A model generated the notes under the pieces. It had not been told where the DNA came from and searched no databases. It saw only the letters and a program-made list of their open reading frames with translations. Both the position numbers and the translations under genes were made by a program. This document shows, in pieces, positions 50,698 to 60,505 of a DNA stretch of 64,000 bases; within the stretch, counting starts at the first letter, position 1; each line of letters begins with the position of its first letter. This stretch comes from Bacteroidota bacterium (GTDB taxonomy: Bacteria; Bacteroidota; Bacteroidia; Chitinophagales; Chitinophagaceae), in assembly GCA_016868775.1 (NCBI GenBank), contig VGFT01000001.1, positions 310,001 through 374,000 on the forward strand, given 5' to 3'.

Positions 50698-51663
50698 GTG
50701 AGGAAATTTCAACCGCTGTTCCTGCTTATTGCAATCGGTCCTCTTCTCTTAGGGGAACAGACTCCCGCTCGATCCGTTCTGGAAACCCATGAGAACACAA
50801 AATATAACCCAGCCCCTTCCCAGCCATTCTATTTAAAAACGCGGGAGGGATTAGAAATCCCCCGTGTGAATGCCGGAGAGGAAATCACCTCCTATACCGG
50901 ATTTAGTTTATGTTACGATGAATTGCATGAACAAGCCTCCTGGGTGGCCTATGAACTAACCGCATCGGAAACCAACGCTCGATACCAACGAAGCAATCAA
51001 TTTTATGTCGATCCAGCCATTCGAACGGGCACTGCGGAGAATAGCGACTATAAATACTCCGGATACGACCGCGGCCACCTGGCTCCGGCGGCCGACATGA
51101 GCTGGTCCATAAAAGCGATGAAGGAAAGTTTCTATTACAGCAACATAAGTCCGCAAACAGCCTCCTTCAACCGGGGGATTTGGAGCCGGCTAGAAAAACA
51201 GATAAGAACTTGGGCGGTGGAACGCGAGGCGGTATACATCGTAACCGGACCCATTCTGCGAGTCGGACTCAACACCATCGGCAACAACCGAGTATCGATC
51301 CCGGATTCATTCTACAAAGTCGTTCTCGACTTCAGCGAACCAACCATTCAAGGAATTGGATTCATCATCCCACAATCCCAATCGGGTGGATCGATTCAAG
51401 CATATGCCGTTCCGATCGAGCAAGTAGAGCAAATAACCGGAATTGATTTCTTCCCCCTGCTGCCGACAGATGTACAGGAGAAAATTGAAAGACAGAATTG
51501 CATTCCCTGCTGGTCATGGGATACCCAAGCGCCTCCCTCTGATCGCGTGAACGCAAAGACAAGTACCTCGGTTCAATGCAGCGGCCTCACAAAAAGCGGA
51601 AACCGGTGCAAACGCATGACGAAAAATCCCAATGGCCAATGCTACCAACATGGCGGCCATTAG
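50698..51663 (+). CDS. Secreted DNA/RNA non-specific endonuclease with C-terminal Cys/His tail domain
   Basis: 321 residues from GTG 50698; no ATG fits. A signal peptide (LFLLIAIGPLLLGEQTPARS) precedes a NUC-family beta-beta-alpha-metal nuclease with the active-site motif YDRGHLAPAADM near residue 122 and SNISPQTASFNRGIWSRLE (metal Asn). The last 30 residues, VQCSGLTKSGNRCKRMTKN then CYQHGG, form a C-x7-C-x10-C-x2-H motif like the small DUF5763-type zinc domain. It is probably exported to degrade nucleic acid for nutrition or competition. Confidence 0.9.
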   Translation: MRKFQPLFLLIAIGPLLLGEQTPARSVLETHENTKYNPAPSQPFYLKTREGLEIPRVNAGEEITSYTGFSLCYDELHEQASWVAYELTASETNARYQRSNQFYVDPAIRTGTAENSDYKYSGYDRGHLAPAADMSWSIKAMKESFYYSNISPQTASFNRGIWSRLEKQIRTWAVEREAVYIVTGPILRVGLNTIGNNRVSIPDSFYKVVLDFSEPTIQGIGFIIPQSQSGGSIQAYAVPIEQVEQITGIDFFPLLPTDVQEKIERQNCIPCWSWDTQAPPSDRVNAKTSTSVQCSGLTKSGNRCKRMTKNPNGQCYQHGGH

Positions 51664-51704
51664 CGATAAACTCTCGCTGCCTGTTACGAAGTAGCATTTT
51701 GCCG

Positions 51705-53099
51705 TTAATTTTTATCGATCAGCCCCTGCTTCGTACACTTATTCGCATTGATCGTAATCTTACCGTTCCATTTATATTTACTGTCGGCTGCCGTATAATT
51801 ATACGTTCCGGCGGGTAGTCGTAACGTAAGCGTTCCAGACTCCCCGCATCCGGGTGAATAGCTCTTGTTATTGAAAAATTTGGTGAGCTTTCCAACGGAT
51901 ATGCCTTCCAACGAAATTTCTATATCTCCGCTATTACCATAATATGTATAAAAAGCTACTGTACCTTCTTCGTCGGTATCTGTATATAGGTCTGCATCAA
52001 AATCAGTAGCTTCCTCATAGTCGTTTATATCAATGTCCAGAAAGCAAAAACTAGTTTCCGCACATTCCCCCTCCATCAAGCTAAATTGTTCCACCCCCTT
52101 GGGTAGCCTGTCGAACCAGACGGCAAATCGAGATTTTGTTCCGTTGTAGATAATCCGAGGATCATCTTCATTTGGCAGGTCGGTCGACTTTGCATGGTAG
52201 ACCTCGCCCGTTTCCAGGTCAACCAGCCGATAGTCCTCCATCCAAATCGACTGACTAGGCGAATCATCGCTTTCATGCGCATACGTAAAATAAAAAACGG
52301 AGTAATCCCCAACATTGCTAAAGTAATCCAGGGATAATGCCGTATTTCCACGTTTGTAAATCCCCATTTCATAAATGATGTCCTTCCCAAAGGATTTTTT
52401 GGACTTCGTCACGGCCTCTGAGTCTTCGGCGTCCTCAGAGTGCTCCAAGGTGCTAATAGAAAGTGCATAGGCTTTCTTAAAGCTGATGAGCAGTTCGAGA
52501 TTAGATTTTGGGATGGCAAAATTTAAATTTTGCCCATCTACATACTGCCCAACGGCTACGCCCACTACCTCGCCGGAGGTATTGAGTATGGGCCCGCCAC
52601 TGCTACCAGACGAAATGGGGGCGGTTATTTGTACAAGCTTATAGCCATCAAAGTCTCTGAGCCCGCTCACGATCCCATCCGAAATCGTTGCCGGCAATCC
52701 CTTCGGGCTTCCCATTGCGTAGATCTTTTGACCGGGGGTAACATTCGTAGAGGAGATTTTAAGGGGGGGACGAAATAATCCCTCTACCTTCAATAAGATC
52801 AGGTCAACGGACTTATCGGCTGCTACATATCCGGCGATCTTATACCGATTTTGCGAGTTGTTCAAATAACAATACGCGGTGGTGGCTCCTTCAACCACAT
52901 GATAGTTGGTGGCAATGATGTCTTGTCCAACAAAGAACCCGGATCCAAGGCCGATGTCCGTTTCAATGGTGACAGTAGAAGAGATCGTATTTCGATAGAT
53001 CTGTGAGGCATCTTGTGCCTGCAAACCCGTAAAAGCAGTTACCAAGAAAAAAAAGCAAACGGCTTTTTGAACGAGGCGTTTAATTTTACTAGTTGCCAT
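51705..53099 (-). CDS. Secreted trypsin-like serine protease (Do/HtrA-like)
   Basis: 464 residues; signal peptide (AVCFFFLVTAFTGLQAQ). The catalytic triad is visible: ATNYHVVEG (His, about 65), KSVDLILLKV (Asp, about 98), PISSGSSGGPIL (Ser, about 166). No PDZ domain follows; instead there are two uncharacterised beta-rich domains, the last with LTLRLPAGTYNYTAADSKY. It is 72 bases downstream of the M48 gene on the same strand, possibly the same operon. Confidence 0.88.
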   Translation of the reverse strand: MATSKIKRLVQKAVCFFFLVTAFTGLQAQDASQIYRNTISSTVTIETDIGLGSGFFVGQDIIATNYHVVEGATTAYCYLNNSQNRYKIAGYVAADKSVDLILLKVEGLFRPPLKISSTNVTPGQKIYAMGSPKGLPATISDGIVSGLRDFDGYKLVQITAPISSGSSGGPILNTSGEVVGVAVGQYVDGQNLNFAIPKSNLELLISFKKAYALSISTLEHSEDAEDSEAVTKSKKSFGKDIIYEMGIYKRGNTALSLDYFSNVGDYSVFYFTYAHESDDSPSQSIWMEDYRLVDLETGEVYHAKSTDLPNEDDPRIIYNGTKSRFAVWFDRLPKGVEQFSLMEGECAETSFCFLDIDINDYEEATDFDADLYTDTDEEGTVAFYTYYGNSGDIEISLEGISVGKLTKFFNNKSYSPGCGESGTLTLRLPAGTYNYTAADSKYKWNGKITINANKCTKQGLIDKN

Positions 53100-53171
53100 A
53101 AAAATTGATTTAATCCGTAGGTGGGAATGGGTTTTAAGTTAGTGTATCCGCGTGTGAAAAGGAAAAAAATT

Positions 53172-53981
53172 TCATGGATTGTCCTTCTTGTTGATGGCTG
53201 CCTGTAAACGCCCCCAGGTACTTATGGAAAGTACAGGTTTAAAGTCTACCTTTTTGCCTTTACTGTACTCTATGATGTACTCGGCCCTTTCTTTTGAAGC
53301 TGGATGCGTACTAATCCAGGTTAAATATTTCATCGATTCACTCTCTTTCTTGGATAGTTTATAAAGAAAGTTGGCAAATGGTTCGGGGTTGAACCTTGCA
53401 TTCAACAGATAGTCTACTGCTTTGATATCCGCCTCTTTCTCAAGTCCCCGATCGAACGCGGTAGACGAAAGCAACTTAATGGCCGACTTAATGGCTTCGG
53501 CACCGCCAGCCCCAGCCGTCATCGAAATCAGAACAGACAACCCCACTTCTGTTACCAGCTTTTCCATTACATGATTTAACTCAATATGGGCCAATTCATG
53601 ACCAATAACGCCAGTCATTTCTTCAGGACTATCCGCTTCGGAGAGGAGTCCCGTATAAACGATCAAGTGCCCACTTGGCAACGCAAAGGCATTAATCTCG
53701 TCTTTTTCCAGAACATGCACTTTAATATACGCCCGATCGATCTCATTGGCGGAACAGATGGCTGTCACCACCGTATCAACGGCATTCAAAACGGTCGGGT
53801 CGGTTACTTCCTTATCGGTTCGCTTAAAAACATCCCAGAACAGATCGCCCAGCTTTTTCTCCGTTTCATCGGTTAGCTGCTGAATGTGTAAAATCTTGAC
53901 CCAGTCGAACTGCCGCAAGCCAAACCACAACCCCCAAAAAAGGGATACAAGAACAAATCCTTGAAAAAGTATCTTTTTCAT
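53172..53981 (-). CDS. M48 family metallopeptidase
   Basis: 269 residues with an N-terminal anchor (LFQGFVLVSLFWGLWFGL). Zinc motif HELAHIELNH is at about residue 125, and the Glu ligand is in the EKEADIKAVDYL segment. M48B (LoiP/BepA-like) peptidases degrade misassembled envelope proteins. Its ATG overlaps the stop of the upstream membrane gene by four bases (ATGA). Confidence 0.92.
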   Translation of the reverse strand: MKKILFQGFVLVSLFWGLWFGLRQFDWVKILHIQQLTDETEKKLGDLFWDVFKRTDKEVTDPTVLNAVDTVVTAICSANEIDRAYIKVHVLEKDEINAFALPSGHLIVYTGLLSEADSPEEMTGVIGHELAHIELNHVMEKLVTEVGLSVLISMTAGAGGAEAIKSAIKLLSSTAFDRGLEKEADIKAVDYLLNARFNPEPFANFLYKLSKKESESMKYLTWISTHPASKERAEYIIEYSKGKKVDFKPVLSISTWGRLQAAINKKDNP

Positions 53982-54415
53982 TTGGCGGGTTTACAGAGCA
54001 AATGGGTCAGCGGACCATAGAACCACCACTCTACATGATTTCCTTTTCGCGTTCGAATCATCGTATAAATTGTACCTACGAATTCAACCAGATTAAAAAT
54101 GACCGCAGCGATCACATATGCGACATACGTGCTGGTAATGACCGCATCACTAAATAGAATAGAGACGGTCCACCAAAAACCATAGCTGTTTATAAAAAGC
54201 ATGCTGAGCTGAGACAAAAGCGCTTGTGTACAGTGCCAGCGAACAAAATAGGTTGACCGCCGATTCCCCAGGTAAAAGATCAGCGTTGCCAAGAGATTAA
54301 TGATGGGTAAAGGCAGCCCCACTAGGATCGCAATCAGCGACATCAAATAACTGTTGGAAGCTGTTTCTGCTTCGTGTTCGCCCGGCTCATATATAAACCG
54401 TTTTTGTCGTATCAT
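53978..54415 (-). CDS. DUF4870-like membrane protein
   Basis: 145 residues from ATG 54415 (MIRQKRFIYEPGEHE), which overlaps the stop of the DUF2752 gene (ATGA). Three to four spans (SYLMSLIAILVGLPLPIINL; STYFVRWHCTQALLSQLS; AYVIAAVIFNLVEFVGTIYT). The STYFVRWHxxQAL block resembles DUF4870/Tic20-like proteins. Confidence 0.7.
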   Translation of the reverse strand: MIRQKRFIYEPGEHEAETASNSYLMSLIAILVGLPLPIINLLATLIFYLGNRRSTYFVRWHCTQALLSQLSMLFINSYGFWWTVSILFSDAVITSTYVAYVIAAVIFNLVEFVGTIYTMIRTRKGNHVEWWFYGPLTHLLCKPAK

Positions 54416-54831
54416 AAGCCTTTTGAAATATTCCAAAGCCAATTGATAAGAACCAAGAACAGCAAGGGAACAGCGTACCGCGGGCGTTTTAAATATTCTT
54501 CTGCTTTTTTGTAGAACCGAAAAAATGAATCGCTACGATACAGGAGATCGGCTAGGATCCATAAGGGCGTTACCAGCATGATAAGGGCCACCAGGTACCC
54601 AAGCGGATTGACAAGAAGTGCCGCCAACCACTCCCCCTGCGCCAACGACATGACCGAACGGGTAGAGCCACAAGAGGGGCAGGGCAGGTTGGTAGCATGC
54701 TTCCACAGACATACGTCCGTTGCCGGCAACGCCGTATGCCTATGGGCATAGGAATATCCTAACCAACCATACCCTGCCGCACAAGCAATAATCAACAATA
54801 GATATAGCTTATTCCTGGGCACCGTTGTCAA
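54412..54831 (-). CDS. DUF2752 membrane protein
   Basis: 139 residues with the family motif LPCPSCGSTRSVMSLAQGEW followed by two spans. DUF2752 proteins often neighbour TM2 and DUF4870 genes, as here. Start and stop overlap both neighbours by four bases. Confidence 0.88.
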   Translation of the reverse strand: MTTVPRNKLYLLLIIACAAGYGWLGYSYAHRHTALPATDVCLWKHATNLPCPSCGSTRSVMSLAQGEWLAALLVNPLGYLVALIMLVTPLWILADLLYRSDSFFRFYKKAEEYLKRPRYAVPLLFLVLINWLWNISKGL

Positions 54832-55166
54832 TATAGAAATTGCTGAATTTTTTCAAGATTCTTTTCACGCGTAGCTTTTTGAATCTGGAACCAATCCACA
54901 ATTGTCCATATACCAAAACCACCGCAAGTGAGCAATTTTCCAACGCCCAAACCGCTGTCTCCGATCATGAATCGATCAATTCCCAAGCTACCTGCTAAAA
55001 GAGAAACGATCAAAACTGTGGTAGGATCCTTGAACTGAACGGTCGATAACATAGCCCACTTTGAATCATCCAGACTGATCAGCCTTTCTCTGATCATATT
55101 CATTTGATGAGCTTCAAAAAACTTTCCGTTTGACATAATGAACATGTCGACTTTTTTTGCTTCCAT
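54828..55166 (-). CDS. TM2 domain protein
   Basis: 112 residues: a soluble N-terminal half, then the TM2 hairpin VLIVSLLAGSLGIDRFMIGD and LLTCGGFGIWTIVDWFQI. First gene of the four-gene overlapping set TM2-DUF2752-DUF4870-like-M48. Confidence 0.9.
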   Translation of the reverse strand: MEAKKVDMFIMSNGKFFEAHQMNMIRERLISLDDSKWAMLSTVQFKDPTTVLIVSLLAGSLGIDRFMIGDSGLGVGKLLTCGGFGIWTIVDWFQIQKATREKNLEKIQQFLY

Positions 55167-55627
55167 TGTTTTTGGTTTTGTTTTGTTTTATTTGATTAAA
55201 GAAAAGCAATTGGTACATCCCCCTCTTTCCAACCTCTGGACAAAATCCAAATCATCCGCTGCCATCCACGCCCCTGCTTCGTCTCCGAAGAAGGGGCTGA
55301 CAAAACGATTATGATTCCTCATTTGTATGGGTGTTCATCGGAGCTCTAATATAATGATAAAAATCACTTCCCCAACCCGAAAATCAATCTGCTCGAACGG
55401 AAACTCTTCGAATGAATACTAAGGCAGAAATACCCAATATCCACCCATGAACCTACCCAGGGAGGCAATTCATAAATAATTAATTAAAGTATTAATTATT
55501 ACTATGCTACATAATATATTTATAATAATATGTAATAATTGGCGAACCGTCGCTTAATCGGATCGGTGGCATACGGAAGAACGGATAGTATGCTTGGATC
55601 GGCTGACAATCCGGACCGGAGGATGGT
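55167..55627. other. 461-bp region without a gene
   Basis: No coding frame is convincing. A strongly AT-rich part at 55470-55545 holds small palindromes (ATTAATTATTACTATG, ATATATTTATAATAATAT) and probably the promoter of the TM2 operon or its upstream regulatory zone. Confidence 0.5.
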
Positions 55628-56082
55628 TTAATGCCGAAACTGCTTTTCGTACAATTCAATCCATTGCTTTGGCGTCATCTTCTCGGCGAGTGCTCCGAGG
55701 AGCTGGTAAGGAATCTGATCTGCCTTCTTGAATCGGATACAGCTTTTCCCCAAGTCCAGTTTCTGCGTACTGTATTTTGGAAACGAATGTGTAAACCATT
55801 TCATCAGATCGGGATCAGCGTATAAGCCCATATGATACACCGCAATGAAATTCTTTTGTGAAGCAAGGTTGATGAAAGGAAGCGGATCGGCCGGTTTACA
55901 ATGATACCCTTTGGGGTAAAGCGCATGCGGAACCACATAACCGATCATCCCGTAATTCATTACTTCTTGAAAGCCGGCTGGTAATTTTTTCGGAGGATGG
56001 TCCGCAACCTTTCTACCGCTTGGCGCCGGTCTTCGGGTAGCGCCGCGAGATATTCATTAATGGAAGTGCTTTTGATTGGCAT
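55628..56082 (-). CDS. DUF1801 (YdhG/CyaY-like) protein, frameshifted at a T6 run
   Basis: The frame from ATG 56082 reads MPIKSTSINEYLAALPEDRR QAVERLRTILRKN and soon stops. The second frame continues LPAGFQEVMNYGMIGYVVPH and HMGLYADPDLMKWF to 55628. One more base in the run 55985-55990 joins them as ILRKKLPAGFQEVMNYG, the normal DUF1801 sequence of about 150 residues. Function unknown (possibly iron-related). Confidence 0.75.
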
Positions 56083-56160
56083 TTCAAATCATTGTTTAGG
56101 AATTACGTTTCCCCCACGGCCGTAGTCGTCGGAAAAGCCATTTCCCAAAATAGACTCCGA

Positions 56161-56502
56161 TTACAGCGGGTAAGGAAAATGGATGATCAACTCAAAGGGG
56201 ATCAGGTTATGGCTTCCGCGGTAGACGGTTGCTTCATACAGGGCGGTGAGGGGATAAATGAAAACAAGGGAGACCCCTGCCAACCAAGGGTTCGGGCGAA
56301 AAAGAAAATCAATCGCTCCTCCGACCACCGCAAACAGACTAGCTGTAATCCAGGTAAAATTAAAGCGCAGAAAACTGGGATAATGATATTCCCCTGGCTG
56401 CGGTGGCGGAACGGACTGCAAGTTGCTAGCCAAAAGGATCAAACCCAGACCCAACACGACAAACAGAATATAGCTGGCAGACGGTAGAAGTTTAGTTATC
56501 AT
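56161..56502 (-). CDS. Small membrane protein of unknown function
   Basis: 113 residues from ATG 56502 (MITKLLPSASYILFVVLGLG). Three hydrophobic segments (LPSASYILFVVLGLGLILLA; TWITASLFAVVGGAIDFLF; LAGVSLVFIYPLTALYEATV). No recognised family. A cytoplasmic loop carries RPNPW. Confidence 0.6.
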   Translation of the reverse strand: MITKLLPSASYILFVVLGLGLILLASNLQSVPPPQPGEYHYPSFLRFNFTWITASLFAVVGGAIDFLFRPNPWLAGVSLVFIYPLTALYEATVYRGSHNLIPFELIIHFPYPL

Positions 56503-56586
56503 ATAGTATCTAAAGTTAGGGGATGAGTCGGGATGCAGGAATGACCCAGCTACCTTCAACAATTAAATTTAATATATTTATTCCTC

Positions 56587-57549
56587 ATGAGTCATCGTTT
56601 TTTGCTTTTATCCCTCCTGGGACTTATTCATTTCCAGGCCCGCTCGGTCGAAATCGATTTGCCCGTTCAATCCGACACCACACACCACCCGGCAACCTTT
56701 TCCTTGAAAGCCGACGATACCTTTAACCAAAAAAGATTTTTGATCATCGGCGGGTCGACCACCTTCGCCCTGGCCGGCTCTTATTTCTATCTGAAAAAAA
56801 CCTGGTGGTCGGAAGGAAAAACCTCTTTCCACTTCGATGGGGGGAAAAAATGGAATTATCTGTTTCGAAGAGGGAGGGACTGGAAATATGCCAAAAACCT
56901 GGATAAAGCCGGGCATTTTTACGGGGGCGTACTCAGTGCAGGATTGCTCGCTAAAGGACTGGATTGGGCAGGGGTGGAATCGAATAAACGATACCTCTGG
57001 AGCGGGATCTTCGGTACCTCCATTCAGGGATTCATCGAATACAAAGACGGCTTCTCCCCCCGCTGGGGATTTAGTGTATACGACCTGTTATCCGGGTCGC
57101 TCGGTAGTTTTTATCCCTACTTTCAGTCAAAAAGTAAATTGCTATCCGCCGTCGACATTAAATTCAGCTACTTCAAACGGAACAGCATCTACGAAGGAGT
57201 AACCGGTAAAAATTATTTTACCGACGATTACATCAATCAAACCTACTGGCTCACCTTCAATCCCCACCGCTTCCGCCCAACCACCAACTGGCCAAAATGG
57301 CTGGGGGTATCCGTGGGGTTTGGAGTAGACGACCGATTGAATCTATTCTATTTGCGCATGCCGAATGGAGAAAGCGACTATGGAAAAGGCGGATATGAAT
57401 TTTATCTTGCACCCGACCTCGACTTCAGCGAAATCCTTCCCAAACGCAAACGCTGGCAACAAGCTGCCAAGATTCTGAATTTTATAAAAGTTCCCGCCCC
57501 CACCCTGCGCCTCAGCAACGATTCAAAACTATACCTGCTTTATTTTTGA
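56587..57549 (+). CDS. DUF2279 envelope protein
   Basis: 320 residues; signal peptide (FLLLSLLGLIHFQARS), then a DUF2279 domain: DKAGHFYGGVLSAGLLAKGL, GTSIQGFIEYKDGFSPRWGF and SVYDLLSGSLGSFYPYFQ. Predicted outer-membrane or periplasmic protein of unknown role. It precedes dihydroorotase by 19 bases and may be co-transcribed. Confidence 0.85.
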   Translation: MSHRFLLLSLLGLIHFQARSVEIDLPVQSDTTHHPATFSLKADDTFNQKRFLIIGGSTTFALAGSYFYLKKTWWSEGKTSFHFDGGKKWNYLFRRGRDWKYAKNLDKAGHFYGGVLSAGLLAKGLDWAGVESNKRYLWSGIFGTSIQGFIEYKDGFSPRWGFSVYDLLSGSLGSFYPYFQSKSKLLSAVDIKFSYFKRNSIYEGVTGKNYFTDDYINQTYWLTFNPHRFRPTTNWPKWLGVSVGFGVDDRLNLFYLRMPNGESDYGKGGYEFYLAPDLDFSEILPKRKRWQQAAKILNFIKVPAPTLRLSNDSKLYLLYF

Positions 57550-57568
57550 TAAAGCCCAACCGATCGAC

Positions 57569-58912
57569 ATGCCCACCACCATCCTCATCAAAAATGCTTC
57601 GATCGTTAACCAGGGACAAATCACACCGGGCGACGTCCTGATCCGGGAAGAACGAATTGAAAAAATCGGACAACTGAAAGATGCCTGTGCGGATGTTGTG
57701 ATCGACGCAACCGGCAAATATCTGTTTCCGGGCATTATAGACGGACAAGTACATTTTCGTGACCCCGGCCTCACGCACAAAGCCGATCTCTATACCGAAA
57801 GCAAAGCCGCCGTGGCCGGAGGTACAACTTCCTTCATCGATATGCCGAACACGGTTCCAAACGTACTGTCGATGGAGATCCTCGAGGAGAAATATCGGAT
57901 CGCGGCCGAAAAATCATTGGCGAATTTCGGATTCTTTCTGGGCGTAAATGGTGATAACCTCGACGAAGTGCTCCAGCTCGATACCTCGCGGCTGCTGGCG
58001 GTATCGGACGATGGACTCTATTTCACAAAAAAAGGAAACCTGCTGGCCGATAACCCACAAACGCTGGAAAAACTCTTCGCGAATTGTCCCGCGATCATCG
58101 CCATCCACTCCGAAAAAGAACAGACCGTTGAACGAAATGAAGAACTTTATCGGGAAAAATACGGAGAGCATGTGCCCATCGAATGCCACCCACTCATCCG
58201 CAGCGTAGAGGCTTGTTATCAAGCCACCAAACAAGCAATAGAACTGGCGAAAAAACACCAAGCCCGGCTGCACATCCTGCACCTGACCACCGCTGCTGAA
58301 ACGGCGCTTTTCAGGAACGACATTCCATTAATGGAAAAAAAGATCACCACCGAGGTAACCGTACAACACCTGTGGTTTTGTGATAAGGACTATGCCCGGC
58401 TGGGTACCCGCATCAAATGGAACCCGGCCATCAAAACGGAAAAAGATAAAGAAGGATTGCTGCAGGCACTACTCGACGACGGGATCGATATCATCACAAC
58501 CGACCATGCCCCGCACGCCTGGTCCGAAAAAGATAAACCTTATTTCCAATCCATGTCAGGTGCACCCATGGTACAGCACGCCCTGAATGTGATGCTCGAA
58601 TTTCATCATCAAGGGAAAATATCCCTGGAGAAGATTGCGGAAAAAATGTGCCACAACCCAGCAACCTTGTATCAAATCGACAAGCGCGGCTTTATTCAAG
58701 AAGGATATTATGCCGACTTGGTGTTGGTGGACCTGAACGCCCATTGGCAAGTGCATCCGGATAACCTTCTTTACAAATGCGGTTGGTCGCCATTGGAGGG
58801 AACCACCTTCCATAGCCAGGTGACACAAACAATCGTAAATGGTCACCTGGTATACGACCAAGGTACCTTCAATGAAACGAACAAGGGAAAGGCCCTTGTT
58901 CGATATAATTAA
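57569..58912 (+). CDS. pyrC: Dihydroorotase
   Basis: 447 residues, amidohydrolase fold, third step of pyrimidine synthesis. Seen: GIIDGQVHFRDPGLTHKAD, GGTTSFIDMPNTVPNV, AIHSEKE, LHILHLTTA, TTDHAPH and GSPLEGTTFH-like WSPLEGTTF. In the first metal motif the usual HxH is QxH, as in other Bacteroidota dihydroorotases of the class I group, so this is a family trait rather than damage. Confidence 0.93.
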   Translation: MPTTILIKNASIVNQGQITPGDVLIREERIEKIGQLKDACADVVIDATGKYLFPGIIDGQVHFRDPGLTHKADLYTESKAAVAGGTTSFIDMPNTVPNVLSMEILEEKYRIAAEKSLANFGFFLGVNGDNLDEVLQLDTSRLLAVSDDGLYFTKKGNLLADNPQTLEKLFANCPAIIAIHSEKEQTVERNEELYREKYGEHVPIECHPLIRSVEACYQATKQAIELAKKHQARLHILHLTTAAETALFRNDIPLMEKKITTEVTVQHLWFCDKDYARLGTRIKWNPAIKTEKDKEGLLQALLDDGIDIITTDHAPHAWSEKDKPYFQSMSGAPMVQHALNVMLEFHHQGKISLEKIAEKMCHNPATLYQIDKRGFIQEGYYADLVLVDLNAHWQVHPDNLLYKCGWSPLEGTTFHSQVTQTIVNGHLVYDQGTFNETNKGKALVRYN

Positions 58913-58946
58913 CCTGCTCAAATAAGCGGTCTGTCAACTCGCTCAA

Positions 58947-60257
58947 TCATTTAGTCTCGACCAGCTCGTCCTGACGATAGATTTCGGTTTTGATCAATTT
59001 TCCCGATTCGTCATAATATTTATACTCCCCTTCCCTCAAACCCTCTTTAAACATACCCACTTCCTCGAGTTGGCCATTTTCATAATATTTTTTTAATTGA
59101 CCCTCTGCATTCCCTTTTTTGAAAAAAGCAATTGTTTTGAGTTTTCCGTTTTCGTAGAAATCCTTACCCTCCCCCTCAAGCGCCCCATCCACAAAAAATA
59201 AAATAGTGGCCAATTGATTGTTTTCATGGTACCCCTTCCATTCTCCCTGTTCTACCCCTGATTTATATTTCCCCGTTACTTTCAACTTTCCCGATTCATA
59301 ATATTCTTTCCAATCCCCTTCCAAAGCTCCGTCATTATAAAGTCCTTGCTCAGCCAGCTGCTTATTGGGGTGATATTTTTTCCAAACACCTTGCTGGTTG
59401 TTAGCCTTATAAAGTATACTCCAACTTAATACCCCATTATCATGATATTCTTTCCACTCCCCTTCTTTACCATCCGATTTATAAGATCTGATTGAACGCA
59501 ATTGACCGTTTTCGTGAAATTCTTTCCAATCCCCATCCTGTAACCAGGAGGCGTACATACCCGTGGACTCTAGCTTACCACTCTCATAAAATGTTTTATA
59601 CGGACCATCCAAATCCCCTTCCTTGTATACGCTCTCATTCGCTAGTTGCCCATTTTGATGATAACCCTTCCACACCCCTTCTTTTAGATCAAAGACGTAA
59701 GATCCTTCCTCGAAAAGTTGACCGGTTTCATAATAAAATGCCCATTTGCCCACTTGCAAACCGTTTTCATAGAGCCCGGCTTCCTCCAGTTTACCGTTGG
59801 AGTGATACTTCTTCCAAGCCCCCTCCCGACCATCCGATTGGTAAAGAATGGTCCAACTCAACGCCCCATTGTCGTAAAGCTCTTTCCATTCCCCTTCCCG
59901 GCTTCCATTTTCATACCGCCCGGTTTCGAAGGGCTTACCATTTTCATGGAAACTTTTGTATAAACCCGACAGGTTATCCTCTTTGTACGTCCCAACCGAA
60001 AACAATTTCCCGCTTTCATAATATTCCTTCCACTCACCCGCTTGCAGCCCTTCTACGTATGAGCCTATTTTTTGAATCTGACCGTTTTCGTGATAAAATT
60101 TCCAAACCCCTACTTTGTTGCCTCCTTTATAAGAACCCTCCGACTCTAACTTTCCGCTTTCATAATAGGTTTTTTTTAACCCCTCTTGGGAAAGCACCAA
60201 CCCAGCCCAGAATAAATAAATGGTGCTTAACAAAAGCTGCTTGCAAATCTTATACAT
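58947..60257 (-). CDS. Secreted MORN/YwqK-like repeat protein
   Basis: 436 residues: a signal peptide (LLLSTIYLFWAGLVLS), then about 18 repeats of 22-23 residues with the pattern YYESGKLxxxGxYKxGxxxGxWKxYHENGQL. These beta-hairpin repeats are the MORN/YwqK-antitoxin type. Many Bacteroidota secrete such proteins; function unknown. It is not linked to a toxin gene here. Confidence 0.88.
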   Translation of the reverse strand: MYKICKQLLLSTIYLFWAGLVLSQEGLKKTYYESGKLESEGSYKGGNKVGVWKFYHENGQIQKIGSYVEGLQAGEWKEYYESGKLFSVGTYKEDNLSGLYKSFHENGKPFETGRYENGSREGEWKELYDNGALSWTILYQSDGREGAWKKYHSNGKLEEAGLYENGLQVGKWAFYYETGQLFEEGSYVFDLKEGVWKGYHQNGQLANESVYKEGDLDGPYKTFYESGKLESTGMYASWLQDGDWKEFHENGQLRSIRSYKSDGKEGEWKEYHDNGVLSWSILYKANNQQGVWKKYHPNKQLAEQGLYNDGALEGDWKEYYESGKLKVTGKYKSGVEQGEWKGYHENNQLATILFFVDGALEGEGKDFYENGKLKTIAFFKKGNAEGQLKKYYENGQLEEVGMFKEGLREGEYKYYDESGKLIKTEIYRQDELVETK

Positions 60258-60505
60258 ATGTTCTTTTTTTGTTTTGACTAATTTAAATATTAATATGATT
60301 GAAAAGCCGATTGCATGAACAGAACATGTAACGAAAACGCGTACTGTTTACGAACAACTCTGAAACTGATTTGAAAACCGGCATTCATAAAAGATTGGAA
60401 TTCGATTGACAACCAACATTTTGTACTTTTATTTCGGAATGAATAATAACCCCTCTTCCATCAACGACAAACGCTTTCCGGCAGATGTCCCGTTAGAAAT
60501 GGCGA

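Noticed and set aside
55470..55545. AT-rich palindromic stretch as a replication origin
   Set aside because: No DnaA boxes, dnaA or dnaN nearby; more likely a promoter region.
57728..57775. QxH in place of HxH in dihydroorotase as an inactivating change
   Set aside because: The same DGQVHFR/DDQVHFR form is usual for dihydroorotases of this phylum.
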